Assembly (NCBI GenBank): GCA_023701135.1
Contig: JAMPXP010000021.1
Span: 33,429 to 97,428, forward strand
Source of the DNA: Desulfobacula sp.
Lineage (GTDB): Bacteria; Desulfobacterota; Desulfobacteria; Desulfobacterales; Desulfobacteraceae
DNA: 64,000 bases
Direction of reading: 5' to 3'
Shown here piece after piece: positions 54,172-63,421 of this stretch. A program made the position numbers and the translations under genes. Numbering within the stretch: position 1 is the first letter of the stretch; every line of letters begins with the position of its first letter. Below the pieces are notes generated by a model that made no database searches, was not told where the DNA came from, and saw only the letters and a program-made list of their open reading frames with translations.

Positions 54172-54723
54172 TTATATTTTTTTAAGGTTAAGCCCGATGT
54201 CCTGTCCCAGGGCCAGGGCTTTTCGATTGATTTCCAGAAACCGCGGGGCGCTGTTTTCTTCCAGGGCCCGGACCAGGGAGGCCTGGCTGGTGAGTCCCGT
54301 CAGGACGGCTGCCGCGGCCAGCATGACCATATTGGCGGCCTGCTTGTTGTTCAGGTCCTTGATGGCCCTGTCCGTGGCCGGCACGCCGGTCTGGATCACG
54401 CCCGGAAGGGTTCCGGGTTTGACCAGGAGATCGTCATAGATGACCAGGGCCTTTTCCTTTGACAACTGTCCCAAAGATTCTTCATAGGCTTTCTGGGAAA
54501 AGGCAATGAGGATGTCCGTGCTGATCATATGCGGAAATTTAATCGGATCCTCGGCCACAATCACGTCATACCGGGCCGTGCCGCCCCTGGCCTGGGCGCC
54601 GTAGGCGCTGGATCCGGCCACCCAGCGGCCGTCCTTGATGGCGGAATGGGCTAAAATCGTTCCGGCCAGCACCACTCCCTGGCCGCCGAATCCGATCAAA
54701 CGGACTTGTTTGACGTTACTCAT
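54172..54723 (-). CDS. korC: 2-oxoacid:ferredoxin oxidoreductase gamma subunit
   Basis: The 183-residue protein is the gamma domain: 'VRLIGFGGQGVVLAGTILAHSA', 'SSAYGAQARGGTARYDVIVAED' and 'VMLAAAAVLTG'. It completes the alpha-beta-gamma catalytic core. It overlaps korB by eight bases and precedes the GltD-like gene by 17. Confidence 0.92.
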   Translation of the reverse strand: MSNVKQVRLIGFGGQGVVLAGTILAHSAIKDGRWVAGSSAYGAQARGGTARYDVIVAEDPIKFPHMISTDILIAFSQKAYEESLGQLSKEKALVIYDDLLVKPGTLPGVIQTGVPATDRAIKDLNNKQAANMVMLAAAAVLTGLTSQASLVRALEENSAPRFLEINRKALALGQDIGLNLKKI

Positions 54724-55477
54724 GGTGAAACTCTCCTGTGATGATTTTGGTCTTTAAAAGGTCCTTGTCCATGCCCTTTGCCTGTTCCCGGGTGATGCAG
54801 TCCTGCATCAGGGCCTTGAGCATCTGCACCGATGAATCGGCCTTGTTGCGGCGGCCGAACTGGGTCGGACAGGGGGAAAGGGCCTCGATGAAGGTAAAGT
54901 CCTCCATGCCCAGGGCTTTTTTAATGGCGGCCATGAGAACCAGGGGCTGGGTCACGCTGAAGCGGGCCGCATATTCGGCCCCGGCGCCCAGTACCAGGCG
55001 GCAGAGGTCAAAGGGCCGGTAGGGGTTGCCTTCGCCGGTGGTGGCGGTGATGGTGCCCAGGGGGGAGGTGGAGGCCACCTGGCCGCCGGTCATGCCGTAA
55101 ATCATATTGTTGGCGCAGATGACGGTGAGGTTGGTATTGCGGCGGGCCGCATGGATCAGGTGGTTGCCGCCGATGGAGGTCAGGTCCCCGTCCCCGCTGA
55201 TGACGATGACCTTGAGTTTGGGGTTGGCCATCTTGGCGCCGGTGGCAAAGGCAATGGCCCGGCCGTGAAGGGTATGCAGGGTGTCCCCGTTAAAATGGGG
55301 GCTGGGAATCCAGGCCGCGCACCCGATGCCGGAGACAAACAGGATGTTTTTCATATCCAGTTCCATATCGGCAATGGCCCGCAAAATGATGTTCATCAAA
55401 ATCCCATGCCCGCATCCGGGACAAAAGGGCGTTGATTTTACTTCCTGCCGTAAATAGGCATCCAGATCCCTTGCCAT
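54716..55477 (-). CDS. korB: 2-oxoacid:ferredoxin oxidoreductase beta subunit (TPP-binding)
   Basis: The 253-residue subunit binds thiamine pyrophosphate. It has 'STPFCPGCGHGILMN' (Cys residues of the family), 'VIVISGDGDLTSIGGNHLIHAARRNTNLTVICANNMIYGMTGGQ' in contiguous blocks, and 'FIEALSPCPTQFGR'. These fit the KorB/2-oxoglutarate branch, though related oxoacids are possible. The ATG at 55477 shares a base with the korA stop; the longer open frame lies within korA. Confidence 0.92.
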   Translation of the reverse strand: MARDLDAYLRQEVKSTPFCPGCGHGILMNIILRAIADMELDMKNILFVSGIGCAAWIPSPHFNGDTLHTLHGRAIAFATGAKMANPKLKVIVISGDGDLTSIGGNHLIHAARRNTNLTVICANNMIYGMTGGQVASTSPLGTITATTGEGNPYRPFDLCRLVLGAGAEYAARFSVTQPLVLMAAIKKALGMEDFTFIEALSPCPTQFGRRNKADSSVQMLKALMQDCITREQAKGMDKDLLKTKIITGEFHHE

Positions 55478-56622
55478 TATATTATCCTCTCTATATGCGC
55501 GATGATGTCTTTGGGGTGAATGATCCTGCCGTTGGTCTGGTGATAGGGAATGACCTCGCAACCGGCATATTTCCGGATCTCTCCGTATACCTGTCCGCTG
55601 TTCATTTCCGGGACAAATAGTTTTTTTCCGAGCTTGCCGATACGGTTGATCAGGCCGTCGGCAAAGGGCCAGATGGTTTTGAGCCGCAGCAGCCCAACCT
55701 TTTTTCCGGATTTGCGCAGTTGGTCCACGGCGAAAAAAGCACTCCGGGCCGTGAACCCATAGGCCACCACAATGACCTCGGCATCATCCAGGGAATAGGC
55801 CTCACTTTGGATGATATTCTCCCGGTGATTTAAAATTTTGTTGTTGATGCGGCCCACCAGCCGTTCATGAACCGCCGGGTCATCGGTTTTCCGGACCCCG
55901 AATTCATTATGGGTGGAGCCGGTGACCGTGATGCTCTCGCCTTCGCCAAAGGAGGGCATGGGCGGCACCCCGTCATTTTCCTCGGTACCGAAGGGGGCGG
56001 CCCCGCTTTTTTTGTACCGGTTTCTGGTCTGCACAAGGGGGCTGATGTCCATCCTTTCCCGCAGATGCCCCACGGCCTCATCGGCCATGACAAAGACCGG
56101 CACCCGGTATTGTTCGGAAAGGTTAAAGGCCTCAATGGTCTGGTCATACATTTCCTGAACCGACCAGGGAGAAAGGGCGATGATCTGGTAATCCCCGTGG
56201 GACCCCCATTTGGCCTGCATGAGGTCCCCACTGCCGACCTTGGTGGCCTGGCCCGTACAGGGACCGGCCCGCTGGATATCCACCAGCACCAGGGGGGTTT
56301 CCGTGAATACCCCGTAACCCAGGGCTTCCTGCATGAGGCTGAAGCCCGGTCCCGAGGTTGCGGTCATGGCCTTGGACCCGGACCAGGAAGCGCCGACCAC
56401 CGAACAGATGGAGGCAATTTCATCTTCCATCTGCATGAAGACGCCGTCCACCTCTTTGAGCCGCTGGGCCATGCGCTCCATGATCTCGCTGGAAGGCGTG
56501 ATGGGATAGCCTGCATAATAGCGGCAGCCGGCGGCGATGGCGCCTTCTGCGGCGGCTTCATTGCCCGTGAAAAAATAACTGCCCGGAGCTAAGGCGCTTT
56601 GGACTTCCATTGTGTCATTCAT
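55477..56622 (-). CDS. korA: 2-oxoacid:ferredoxin oxidoreductase alpha subunit
   Basis: The 381-residue subunit starts the operon. Motifs are 'FTGNEAAAEGAIAAGCRYYAGYPITPSSEIMERMA', 'MEDEIASICSVVGASWSG', 'ATSGPGFSLMQEALGYG', 'PLVLVDIQRAGPCTGQATK' and the Rossmann-like C-terminal part 'VIVVAYGFTARSA'. With korB and korC it oxidatively decarboxylates a 2-oxoacid to acyl-CoA, reducing ferredoxin, or runs in reverse for CO2 fixation. 2-oxoglutarate is the best guess. Confidence 0.92.
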   Translation of the reverse strand: MNDTMEVQSALAPGSYFFTGNEAAAEGAIAAGCRYYAGYPITPSSEIMERMAQRLKEVDGVFMQMEDEIASICSVVGASWSGSKAMTATSGPGFSLMQEALGYGVFTETPLVLVDIQRAGPCTGQATKVGSGDLMQAKWGSHGDYQIIALSPWSVQEMYDQTIEAFNLSEQYRVPVFVMADEAVGHLRERMDISPLVQTRNRYKKSGAAPFGTEENDGVPPMPSFGEGESITVTGSTHNEFGVRKTDDPAVHERLVGRINNKILNHRENIIQSEAYSLDDAEVIVVAYGFTARSAFFAVDQLRKSGKKVGLLRLKTIWPFADGLINRIGKLGKKLFVPEMNSGQVYGEIRKYAGCEVIPYHQTNGRIIHPKDIIAHIERII

Positions 56623-56709
56623 AATTCACCATCCATATTCTGTTCTTCCCGGAGACCGTTTCATATTCATCCGGGTCCCGGCGCTTTTCAAATTCATTTC
56701 TTGCCGGAT

Positions 56710-56738
56710 ACTATAAATGTAATTAAAAATAAAATCAA
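56710..56738 (-). promoter_or_regulatory. Candidate sigma-70 promoter for the kor operon
   Basis: On the minus strand TTGATT (56738-56733) is followed, after 17 bases, by TATAGT (56715-56710), giving a start near 56703 and an ~80-base leader to korA. Confidence 0.5.
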
Positions 56739-57020
56739 ATATAAAATTAAATTCATTTAAATTTTTCCGGATGCACAGGGCATGGTGTTGAGATTTTTTA
56801 AGGGGTTCCTATGGATAGGGAAATAGCAAGGGATAATATAATTAAAATTCCGCCTCAATTTAATTACAAAATTGAAACTTAAAATGAAATTTTAATTTAC
56901 TTTTTTGTAATTAATCCATTGATGAGGCTCATCGATAAAGCTTAAAATATTTTTTTATTTTTCAGGAATCGCTTTTGCCTGTAAGCTATTCTGTCTGTTC
57001 CGGAAAACTTGAATGGTTCT

Positions 57021-57036
57021 TGGCATGTCCTTTGCA
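57021..57036 (+). promoter_or_regulatory. Sigma-54 (-24/-12) promoter for amt
   Basis: TGGCATGTCCTTTGCA matches the consensus TGGCAC-N5-TTGCA with a single change (C to T). The GG and GC pairs have the required ten bases between them. The predicted start near 57047 is followed by GGAGG (57069-57073) and the amt ATG at 57080. Confidence 0.82.
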
Positions 57037-57079
57037 ATTTTTGATTGGATTTACCAATATGAATTTGCGGAGGAGATCT

Positions 57080-58396
57080 ATGTCAGGGAAAATCAAGGGT
57101 TTTATTTCAGTATGGGGACTGATGCTTTTACCGGAAATTATATGTGCGGCCGACGGCTCGGTGATCGATACCGGAAGCACCAGTTGGATGCTCATTTCCA
57201 CTGCTCTCGTATTGCTCATGATGCCGGGGCTGGCAATGTTTTACGGAGGACTGGTCAGGTCCAAAAATGTGTTGGGAACCATGATGCATACCTTTGTGGC
57301 CATGGCTGTCATCGGTGTCCTATGGGTCATCTGTGGATATTCTTTGACATTCGGCAAAAATATTCTTGGGGGCTTCATCGGATGGAACCCGGATTTCTTT
57401 TTCTTAAAAGGCATTGATGAAGTGATTACCGGCGGTATTCCTGAATATATCGTTGCCATGTTCCAGGGGAAATTTGCCATTATCACACCGGCACTGATCA
57501 GCGGCGCCTTGGCTGAAAGGGTCTATCTTCGCGGGTATATCATGTTCATCGCCCTCTGGTTTCTGGTGGTTTACTGCCCGCTGTGCCATTGGGTATGGGC
57601 CTCGGAAGGATGGCTTTTCAATACAGGCGCTGCCGGCGTTATCGACCTGGCAGGAGGGCTTGTGATTCACGTATCCGCCGGTGTCAGCGCCTTGGTGGTT
57701 GCCATTTTCCTGGGGCCGAGACTTGGGTACCAGAAACTGGCCGCCCCGCCCAATAATCTTGTCATGACCCTGATGGGTGCCGGACTGCTCTGGGTCGGGT
57801 GGTTTGGCTTTAATGCCGGTTCTACCCTTCAAAGCGGTCTTGATACGGCCAGGGCCCTGACCATGACTCAGATTTCCGCAGCTACCGGGGCTTTAACATG
57901 GCTTTGCATAGAAGGGATTATTTACAGAAAGGCATCTGCCTTGGGGTTTGCATCCGGAACCCTGGCCGGCCTTGTGGTCATCACCCCGGCGGCTGCAGTG
58001 GTTCTGCCGGTGGGTGCCTTTTTTCTGGGTGCCGTATCCTCCATCGCCTGCTTTTATGCAGTTCAAATGAAAAACAAGCTGGGATATGATGATGCCCTTG
58101 ATTGTTTCGGTATTCATGGTGTCGGCAGCGGACTGGGGGTCATTTTATTAAGTTTTTTTATCCGGGATTCCTGGCTGACCAATGCTTCAACGGCTGCAGG
58201 CAGAGCATGGACGTCTTTTGATCAGTTTCTCGTTCAGCTTAGAGGGCTCGGGGCAACCATTTCACTGGCCGTTATCGCCACCGTCATCCTGTGTGTCCTT
58301 GTTGAAAAAACCGTTGGGTTCAGGATGGACCCGGAAAACGAATATCTCGGTATGGACCAGGCCCTTCATGGTGAAAGAGGCTATGATTTTTCCTAG
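57080..58396 (+). CDS. amt: Ammonium transporter (Amt/AmtB)
   Basis: The 438-residue membrane channel has an N-terminal signal-like segment ('FISVWGLMLLPEIICAADG') and the Amt core: 'WMLISTALVLLMMPGLAMFYGGLVRSKNVLGT', 'AGGLVIHVSAGVSALVVA', 'WVGWFGFNAGST' and 'DCFGIHGVGSGLGVILL', with the paired pore histidines (one in 'VIHVSAG', one in 'GIHGVG'). I take ATG 57080 because GGAGG is six bases upstream; the frame is open to 56975. Sigma-54 control implies induction when nitrogen is short. No glnB/glnK gene follows, unlike many amt loci. Confidence 0.95.
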   Translation: MSGKIKGFISVWGLMLLPEIICAADGSVIDTGSTSWMLISTALVLLMMPGLAMFYGGLVRSKNVLGTMMHTFVAMAVIGVLWVICGYSLTFGKNILGGFIGWNPDFFFLKGIDEVITGGIPEYIVAMFQGKFAIITPALISGALAERVYLRGYIMFIALWFLVVYCPLCHWVWASEGWLFNTGAAGVIDLAGGLVIHVSAGVSALVVAIFLGPRLGYQKLAAPPNNLVMTLMGAGLLWVGWFGFNAGSTLQSGLDTARALTMTQISAATGALTWLCIEGIIYRKASALGFASGTLAGLVVITPAAAVVLPVGAFFLGAVSSIACFYAVQMKNKLGYDDALDCFGIHGVGSGLGVILLSFFIRDSWLTNASTAAGRAWTSFDQFLVQLRGLGATISLAVIATVILCVLVEKTVGFRMDPENEYLGMDQALHGERGYDFS

Positions 58397-58483
58397 GCGG
58401 TTTGAAGGATTGTCAGGATTAAAAAATTGGATCAGGGCTTGAGGCGGGGAGTACCAGCCTTGGATATTCGGTTCAATACCCTC

Positions 58484-59773
58484 CTAAATGTCAAGATATA
58501 GGAACCGGCCTTTTATCATGACCCGGGCCACCGGGTCATGCCCGGTGAAACAGCAGAGATCCGCCGGATCATCAATATCCCAGACCACCAGGTCGGCATC
58601 CTTCCCCGGTTCAAGACTGCCCTTGGTCCGGTCCAGGCCCAGGGCCTTTGCCCCGTTGAGGGTGGCGCCCAGCAAGGCCTCTTCGCAGGTGAGGCCGAAA
58701 AGAAGGCAGGCCATGTTGAGAATCAGGGTCATGGAAAAAACCGGACTGGACCCGGGATTCAGATCCGTGGCCAGGGCCATGGGAATCTTAAGGTCCCTGA
58801 GGGTCTGAACCGGGGGTTTTTGCTTTTCTTTTAAATAATAAAAGGCCCCGGGCAGAAGAACGGCCGTGACCTTGTGCTTTGCCATTGCTTCGGCGCCGCT
58901 GGGGGAGAGATATTCCAGGTGGTCGCAGGACAGGGCCTTGAATAAGGCGGCCAGGGCGGCGCCATGGGAGTCGGAGAATTGCTCGGCATGGAGTTTGACC
59001 CTGAAGCCGAGGGCCGTTGCCGCCTCGAATATCTTTCGGGTATCTTCAAGGGAAAAGGCCATGCGTTCGCAGAACACGTCCACGGCTGTGGCGATTCCCT
59101 GGGCTTTGACCTTGGGCAGCATGACATTGATAATCAGGGACAGATAGCCCTCCGGGTCGCCCCGGAATTCCGGGGGCAGGGCATGGGCTCCCAGGAAGGT
59201 GGGTTCGATGTGCAGGGGAAAGGTCTTTGCCAGGTCCCCCACGACATCCAGGAGTTTCAGCTCGGTCTCAAGATCAAGCCCGTATCCGGATTTGATTTCA
59301 AGGGTGGTGACTCCTTTACTGGCCAGGGTCTTCACCCGTTTTGAGGCCAGATCCAGGAGGGTTTCCCGGGATGCGGCCCGGGTGGCCCTCACCGTGGAGA
59401 GAATGCCGCCCCCCTGTTTTGCGATGTCTTCATAGCCGACACCCCGGACCCGCATTTCAAATTCAGGGGACCTTGATCCGGCCCAGACCAGATGGGTGTG
59501 GCAGTCCACAAAGCCGGGCAGGAGCCAGCGGTTTCGGCAATCCACCACGGTTTCACACCGGGAGCCGAAGTCCCGGGGCAGGTCTTTGTTTTCCCCCACC
59601 CAGGCGATTTTTTCTCCGGAAACGGTCAGGGCCCCGTTTTCAATGACGGAGAGGCGGCCTCCGGCCATGGCGGCCAGGCGGCACCGAGTGAAAAGGGTAT
59701 CTATGGTTTCGGGCAGTGGGTTTTCCATCACAGGCTCAGCCTTTATCTCGGTTGTTTTCCGGATCTGTTCCAT
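58484..59773 (-). CDS. hutI: Imidazolonepropionase
   Basis: The 429-residue amidohydrolase carries out the third step of histidine degradation, opening imidazolone-5-propionate to N-formimino-L-glutamate. Metal motifs are 'LLPGFVDCHTHLVWAGSR', 'LHIEPTFLGAHALP', 'KLHAEQFSDSHGA', 'SCDHLEYLSP' and 'ALATDLNPGSSP'. The first 15 residues before 'MENPLPE' are unusual, so a start at 59728 is possible. It lies 14 bases after hutU. No hutG or ftcD for the last steps is in the window. Confidence 0.95.
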   Translation of the reverse strand: MEQIRKTTEIKAEPVMENPLPETIDTLFTRCRLAAMAGGRLSVIENGALTVSGEKIAWVGENKDLPRDFGSRCETVVDCRNRWLLPGFVDCHTHLVWAGSRSPEFEMRVRGVGYEDIAKQGGGILSTVRATRAASRETLLDLASKRVKTLASKGVTTLEIKSGYGLDLETELKLLDVVGDLAKTFPLHIEPTFLGAHALPPEFRGDPEGYLSLIINVMLPKVKAQGIATAVDVFCERMAFSLEDTRKIFEAATALGFRVKLHAEQFSDSHGAALAALFKALSCDHLEYLSPSGAEAMAKHKVTAVLLPGAFYYLKEKQKPPVQTLRDLKIPMALATDLNPGSSPVFSMTLILNMACLLFGLTCEEALLGATLNGAKALGLDRTKGSLEPGKDADLVVWDIDDPADLCCFTGHDPVARVMIKGRFLYLDI

Positions 59774-59787
59774 CTGTTCGGCAGCTT

Positions 59788-61503
59788 CTATGTTGTGATC
59801 TTCCGGCCATGGATCATGGGGAGCTTAACCCCCCTGGCTTGGGCCACCTGGATGGCGGTGTCATAACCGGCATCGGCATGGCGGATGATGCCGGTGGCCG
59901 GGTCATTTCTCAGCACCGTGGTCACCCGTTTCTCGGCCTCGGGCGTGCCGTCGGCCAGGGTGACCTGACCGGCATGGAGGGCATAGCCGATGCCGACCCC
60001 GCCGCCGTCATGGAAAGACACCCAGGCCGCACCGGAAGCCACGCTGGTCATGCAGTTGAGCAGGGCCCAGTCAGCCACGGCATCGGACCCGTCCTTCATG
60101 GCTTCGGTTTCCCGGTAGGGGGAGGCCACGGACCCGCAGTCCAGATGGTCCCGCCCAATGACGATGGGGGCCTTCACCCGTTTATCCCGGACCAGGTCGT
60201 TAAAGAGCTTGCCTGCCTTTTCCCTTTCACCGTATCCCAGCCAGCAGATCCGGGCGGGAAGCCCCATGTGCTCCACTTTTTCCTCGGCCATCTTGAGCCA
60301 TCTGATCATCTTTGTCTTTTCAGGAAACAGTTTCATCAGTTCCCGGTCCGTCACCCGGATGTCTTCCGGGTCCCCGGAAAGGGCGGCCCACCGGAAAGGG
60401 CCTTCGCCGAGGCAGAACAGGTCCCGGATATAGGCCGGGACAAAGCCGGGATAGTCCATGGCCCTGTCCACCCCCCGTTTCATGGCCTGGGCCCTCAGGT
60501 TGTTCCCGTAATCAAAGGCAATGGTCCCCTTGTCCTTCATCTCAAGGATGGCCCGGACATGGCCCGCCATGGAGGTTAAGGCCCTGTCCTTATAGGTTTC
60601 AGGATCAGTCTTGCGAAGGTCCAGGGCCTCTTCAAAGGAAAGCCCTTTGGGAAAATAGCCGTTCAGTTCGTCATGGGCGCTGGTCTGGTCGGTGATGACA
60701 TCCGGGATAAAGCCTTTTTGCATCATGGCCGGGAGGATGTCACAGATATTGGCGCAAAGCCCGATGGAAAGCGGTTTTTTGTTTTGGGCGGCTTCCTTTG
60801 CCTTCAGGATGGCCTCGTCAAGGTCTTTTGCCGCCATGTCCAGGTATCGTTTTTCAAGGCGTTTGGCAATGCGGGAAGGATTGATTTCAACACAGAGGGC
60901 CACCCCGCCGGCCATGGTGACGGAAAGGGGCTGGGCCCCGCCCATGCCGCCGAGACCTGCGGTGACAACGATTTTCCCGGCAAGGTCGGCCTGGTAATGC
61001 TTTTGCCCCAGGGCGGCAAAGGTTTCATAGGTGCCCTGGAGGATGCCCTGGGTGCCGATATAAATCCATGAACCCGCCGTCATCTGGCCGTACATCATGA
61101 GCCCCTTTTTGTCCAGCTCATGGAAATGCTCCCAGTCGGCCCATTTGGGAACGATATTGGCATTGGCAATGAGAACCCTGGGGGAATGCGCGTGGGTTTT
61201 GAGGACCCCCACGGGTTTGCCCGACTGGATCAGGAGGGTTTCATCGTTTTCAAGATCCAGGAGGGTCAGGACAATGGCGTCAAAACAGGCCCAGTTCCGG
61301 GCCGCCTTGCCAAGGCCCCCGTAAACGACGAGCTGGTCCGGGTTTTCGCCGTTGTCTGGGTCAAGATTGTTGCAGAGCATGCGCAGGGCCGCTTCCTGGT
61401 ACCAGCCCTTGCAGTGAAGGTCGCCGCCCCGGGGGGCTTTGACCGGGCGGGCCACGCCGCATCCTATCTTAAGGTCTTTCAGGATAATTTCTTTTCGGGT
61501 CAT
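59788..61503 (-). CDS. hutU: Urocanate hydratase
   Basis: The 571-residue enzyme converts urocanate to imidazolone-propionate with tightly bound NAD+. Landmarks are '[17 protein letters not shown]', '[13 protein letters not shown]', '[14 protein letters not shown]', '[14 protein letters not shown]', '[15 protein letters not shown]' (NAD loop) and '[14 protein letters not shown]'. The ATG at 61503 has GGAGGAG just upstream; an extended frame to 61581 is not coding-like. It diverges from hutH across a 155-base control region. Confidence 0.97.
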   Translation of the reverse strand: MTRKEIILKDLKIGCGVARPVKAPRGGDLHCKGWYQEAALRMLCNNLDPDNGENPDQLVVYGGLGKAARNWACFDAIVLTLLDLENDETLLIQSGKPVGVLKTHAHSPRVLIANANIVPKWADWEHFHELDKKGLMMYGQMTAGSWIYIGTQGILQGTYETFAALGQKHYQADLAGKIVVTAGLGGMGGAQPLSVTMAGGVALCVEINPSRIAKRLEKRYLDMAAKDLDEAILKAKEAAQNKKPLSIGLCANICDILPAMMQKGFIPDVITDQTSAHDELNGYFPKGLSFEEALDLRKTDPETYKDRALTSMAGHVRAILEMKDKGTIAFDYGNNLRAQAMKRGVDRAMDYPGFVPAYIRDLFCLGEGPFRWAALSGDPEDIRVTDRELMKLFPEKTKMIRWLKMAEEKVEHMGLPARICWLGYGEREKAGKLFNDLVRDKRVKAPIVIGRDHLDCGSVASPYRETEAMKDGSDAVADWALLNCMTSVASGAAWVSFHDGGGVGIGYALHAGQVTLADGTPEAEKRVTTVLRNDPATGIIRHADAGYDTAIQVAQARGVKLPMIHGRKITT

Positions 61504-61552
61504 GGGTCTCCTCCCGGCGGGATTGACTTTTATCAGTGGATTGGATAGTACC

Positions 61553-61562
61553 TGTCTATACA
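61553..61562. promoter_or_regulatory. HutC-type (GntR family) operator in the hut divergent region
   Basis: The sequence TGTCTATACA contains GTCTATAC, a perfect fit to GTnTAnAC, the half-site pattern of HutC-subfamily GntR repressors, and one base off the TGTATATACA reported for HutC. It lies just after a possible hutH promoter (TTGACT 61523-61528, TAGTAC 61546-61551, 17-base gap), that is at the expected transcription start, where a repressor would block. The repressor gene itself is not in the window. Confidence 0.5.
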
Positions 61563-61658
61563 AGGACAGAGGGGATGTCAAGTGAATTCAGGGCGGCTGC
61601 GGACAGCAAACCGCCGGGGGATATGCACCCAGGGGAAGACGGAGAAGGGGATAAGACC

Positions 61659-63191
61659 ATGAAGGAAGAAATCGTAGTGCACGGGGAGGGGTTTGAGCTG
61701 GAGGAGCTGGTTCGGATCGCCCGGCATGGGGCCGGGATCAGGATATCCGAAGAATCCGTATCCAGGATCCATAAGGCAAGGGAACTCATCGACCGATGGG
61801 TGAAAAACGGTGAAAGAATCTACGGGGTCACCACCGGATTCGGCGCCCTGTCCGGCGTCACCATTTCCTATGAGGATACCCGGGAACTCCAGAAAAAAAT
61901 CCTTTTCAGCCATTCGGCCGGCATAGGGAAAAATTTGGATGAGGATGTGGTCAGGGCCATGATGGCCCTCCGGGTCAATGATTTTTGCCGGGGCAATTCA
62001 GGGCTCAGGCTTGAAACCATAGAAAAGCTGGCCCGGCTTTTAAACGAGGGCATTGTCCCCCTTGTCCCGGAAAAAGGCTCCGTGGGGGCCAGCGGGGACC
62101 TGGTGCCCATGGCCCATCTTTCCCTGGTGCTCATCGGAGAGGGAGAAGCCCTGGTGGACGGGAAAAGGATGACCGGGGCCCAGGCCCTGCGGAAAAAGAA
62201 GATCCGGCCCCTGGCGCTTGAGGCGGGGGAGGGGATCGCCCTCATCAACGGCACCCAGCTCATGATCGCCCTGGGATGCCTGGCCCTCCACGATGCCCTG
62301 AATCTCTGCAAACATGCCGACATTGCCGCGGGCATGAGCCTTGAAACCCTCATGGGAACCCGGGCCGCCTTTGATCCGAGGATCCACCGGGCCAGGCCCC
62401 ATAAGGGCCAGATCCTGGCCGCCGACAATATGCTGAGGATTACGGCCAATTCGGAAATCATCTCTTCCCACAAGGATTGCTCCCGGGTTCAGGACGCCTA
62501 TACCCTGAGGTGCTCTCCCCAGGTCCATGGGGCCTCCTGGGACGCCTTTGGTTATGTGGACAAGGTCATCCGGGTGGAGATGAATTCATCCACGGAAAAC
62601 CCCCTGATCTTTCCGGAATCGGAAGAATTCCTGTCCGGCGGGAATTTCCACGGCCAGCCCCTGGCCCTGGCCTGCGATTTCCTGGGCATCGCCATTGCCG
62701 AGCTGGCCAATATTTCGGAGCGGAGAATCGAAAGGCTGGTGAACCCCCAGCTTTCCGGGCTCCCGGCCTTTCTGGTGGAAGACGGCGGCCTCAATTCCGG
62801 ATTCATGATCGCCCAGTATGCGGCGGCTTCCCTGGTTTCCGAAAACAAGGTCCTGGCCCATCCGGCCTCGGTGGATTCCATCCCTACTTCGGCCAACAAG
62901 GAGGACCATGTGTCCATGGGCTCCATTGCAGCCCGCAAATGCCGGGAAATCGTGGCCAATGTGGAAGACGTCATTGCCATAGAACTTTTATGCGCGGCCC
63001 AGGCCATGGACCTTTTCACCAATCTCAAGGCCGGGGACGGGACCCTTGCCGCCTATGAGGTCATCCGGAGCAGGGTGGGCTATATGAAGGAGGACCGGAT
63101 CCTGTCCAGAGACATTGCCGCGGTCAAGGAACTTCTTCTGGGCGGCAGCATTGTCCGGGCTGTGGAAGATAAGGTGGGGAAACTATATTGA
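61659..63191 (+). CDS. hutH: Histidine ammonia-lyase
   Basis: The 510-residue enzyme deaminates L-histidine to urocanate. It has the classical MIO triad Ala144-Ser145-Gly146 ('GSVGASGDLVPMAHL'), catalytic Tyr55 ('YGVTTGFGAL'), and Ser84-His85 ('LFSHSAGIG'), the pair typical of histidine specificity. 'VEMNSSTENPLIF' and 'GGNFHGQPLALACD' are intact. ATG 61659 has AAGGGG eight bases upstream and gives a normal length; the longer frame to 61536 runs through the operator. The other MIO enzyme in this window, at 24498, differs at all these specificity positions. Confidence 0.97.
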   Translation: MKEEIVVHGEGFELEELVRIARHGAGIRISEESVSRIHKARELIDRWVKNGERIYGVTTGFGALSGVTISYEDTRELQKKILFSHSAGIGKNLDEDVVRAMMALRVNDFCRGNSGLRLETIEKLARLLNEGIVPLVPEKGSVGASGDLVPMAHLSLVLIGEGEALVDGKRMTGAQALRKKKIRPLALEAGEGIALINGTQLMIALGCLALHDALNLCKHADIAAGMSLETLMGTRAAFDPRIHRARPHKGQILAADNMLRITANSEIISSHKDCSRVQDAYTLRCSPQVHGASWDAFGYVDKVIRVEMNSSTENPLIFPESEEFLSGGNFHGQPLALACDFLGIAIAELANISERRIERLVNPQLSGLPAFLVEDGGLNSGFMIAQYAAASLVSENKVLAHPASVDSIPTSANKEDHVSMGSIAARKCREIVANVEDVIAIELLCAAQAMDLFTNLKAGDGTLAAYEVIRSRVGYMKEDRILSRDIAAVKELLLGGSIVRAVEDKVGKLY

Positions 63192-63211
63192 TCTGTTGCA
63201 GCGGGGAGCGA

Positions 63212-63421
63212 TCAGAGATGTGATATGGATTTGCCATTCTTCCAGAGTTCATATTCACTGATACCGATCTTATCGCTCCGATAAACTGTGTAGCCCGTAG
63301 CATTTTTTTGTTTTAAATTTATAAGTTCAGTAGCCAAGGCTTGACCCCGACCCATTTCACGCTTTGTTGTGTGAAGTCCTAAGAAAAAGATTTTGTTATA
63401 TTTATGGATCTGTAGTGAACT
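63212..63421 (-). pseudogene. Fragment of an AT-rich foreign gene (no start codon)
   Basis: On the minus strand a stop-free frame of 69 codons reads like protein ('KIFFLGLHTTKREMGRGQAL', 'YTVYRSDKIGISEYELWKNG') and ends at TGA 63212-63214. It has no credible start. It directly continues the open frame at 63402-63641, but in another phase, so a small indel near 63402-63421 may have split one gene. I do not recognise the protein. Confidence 0.45.

Larger units (their letters stand above)
56623..57079. other. 457-base AT-rich divergent control region between korA and amt
   Basis: No gene is seen. The centre (56710-56960) is extremely AT-rich with runs such as aattaaaaataaaatc and repeated near-copies of ttaattacaaaattgaaac-type sequence. 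It contains the kor promoter candidate on one side and the sigma-54 promoter of amt on the other. The AT-rich spacer could be a bendable region for an enhancer-bound activator. Confidence 0.6.

Noticed and set aside
56772..56788. TGCAC...GGTGT as an NtrC enhancer upstream of amt
   Set aside because: Spacing is one base too long and the right half deviates from consensus; chance in this region is likely.
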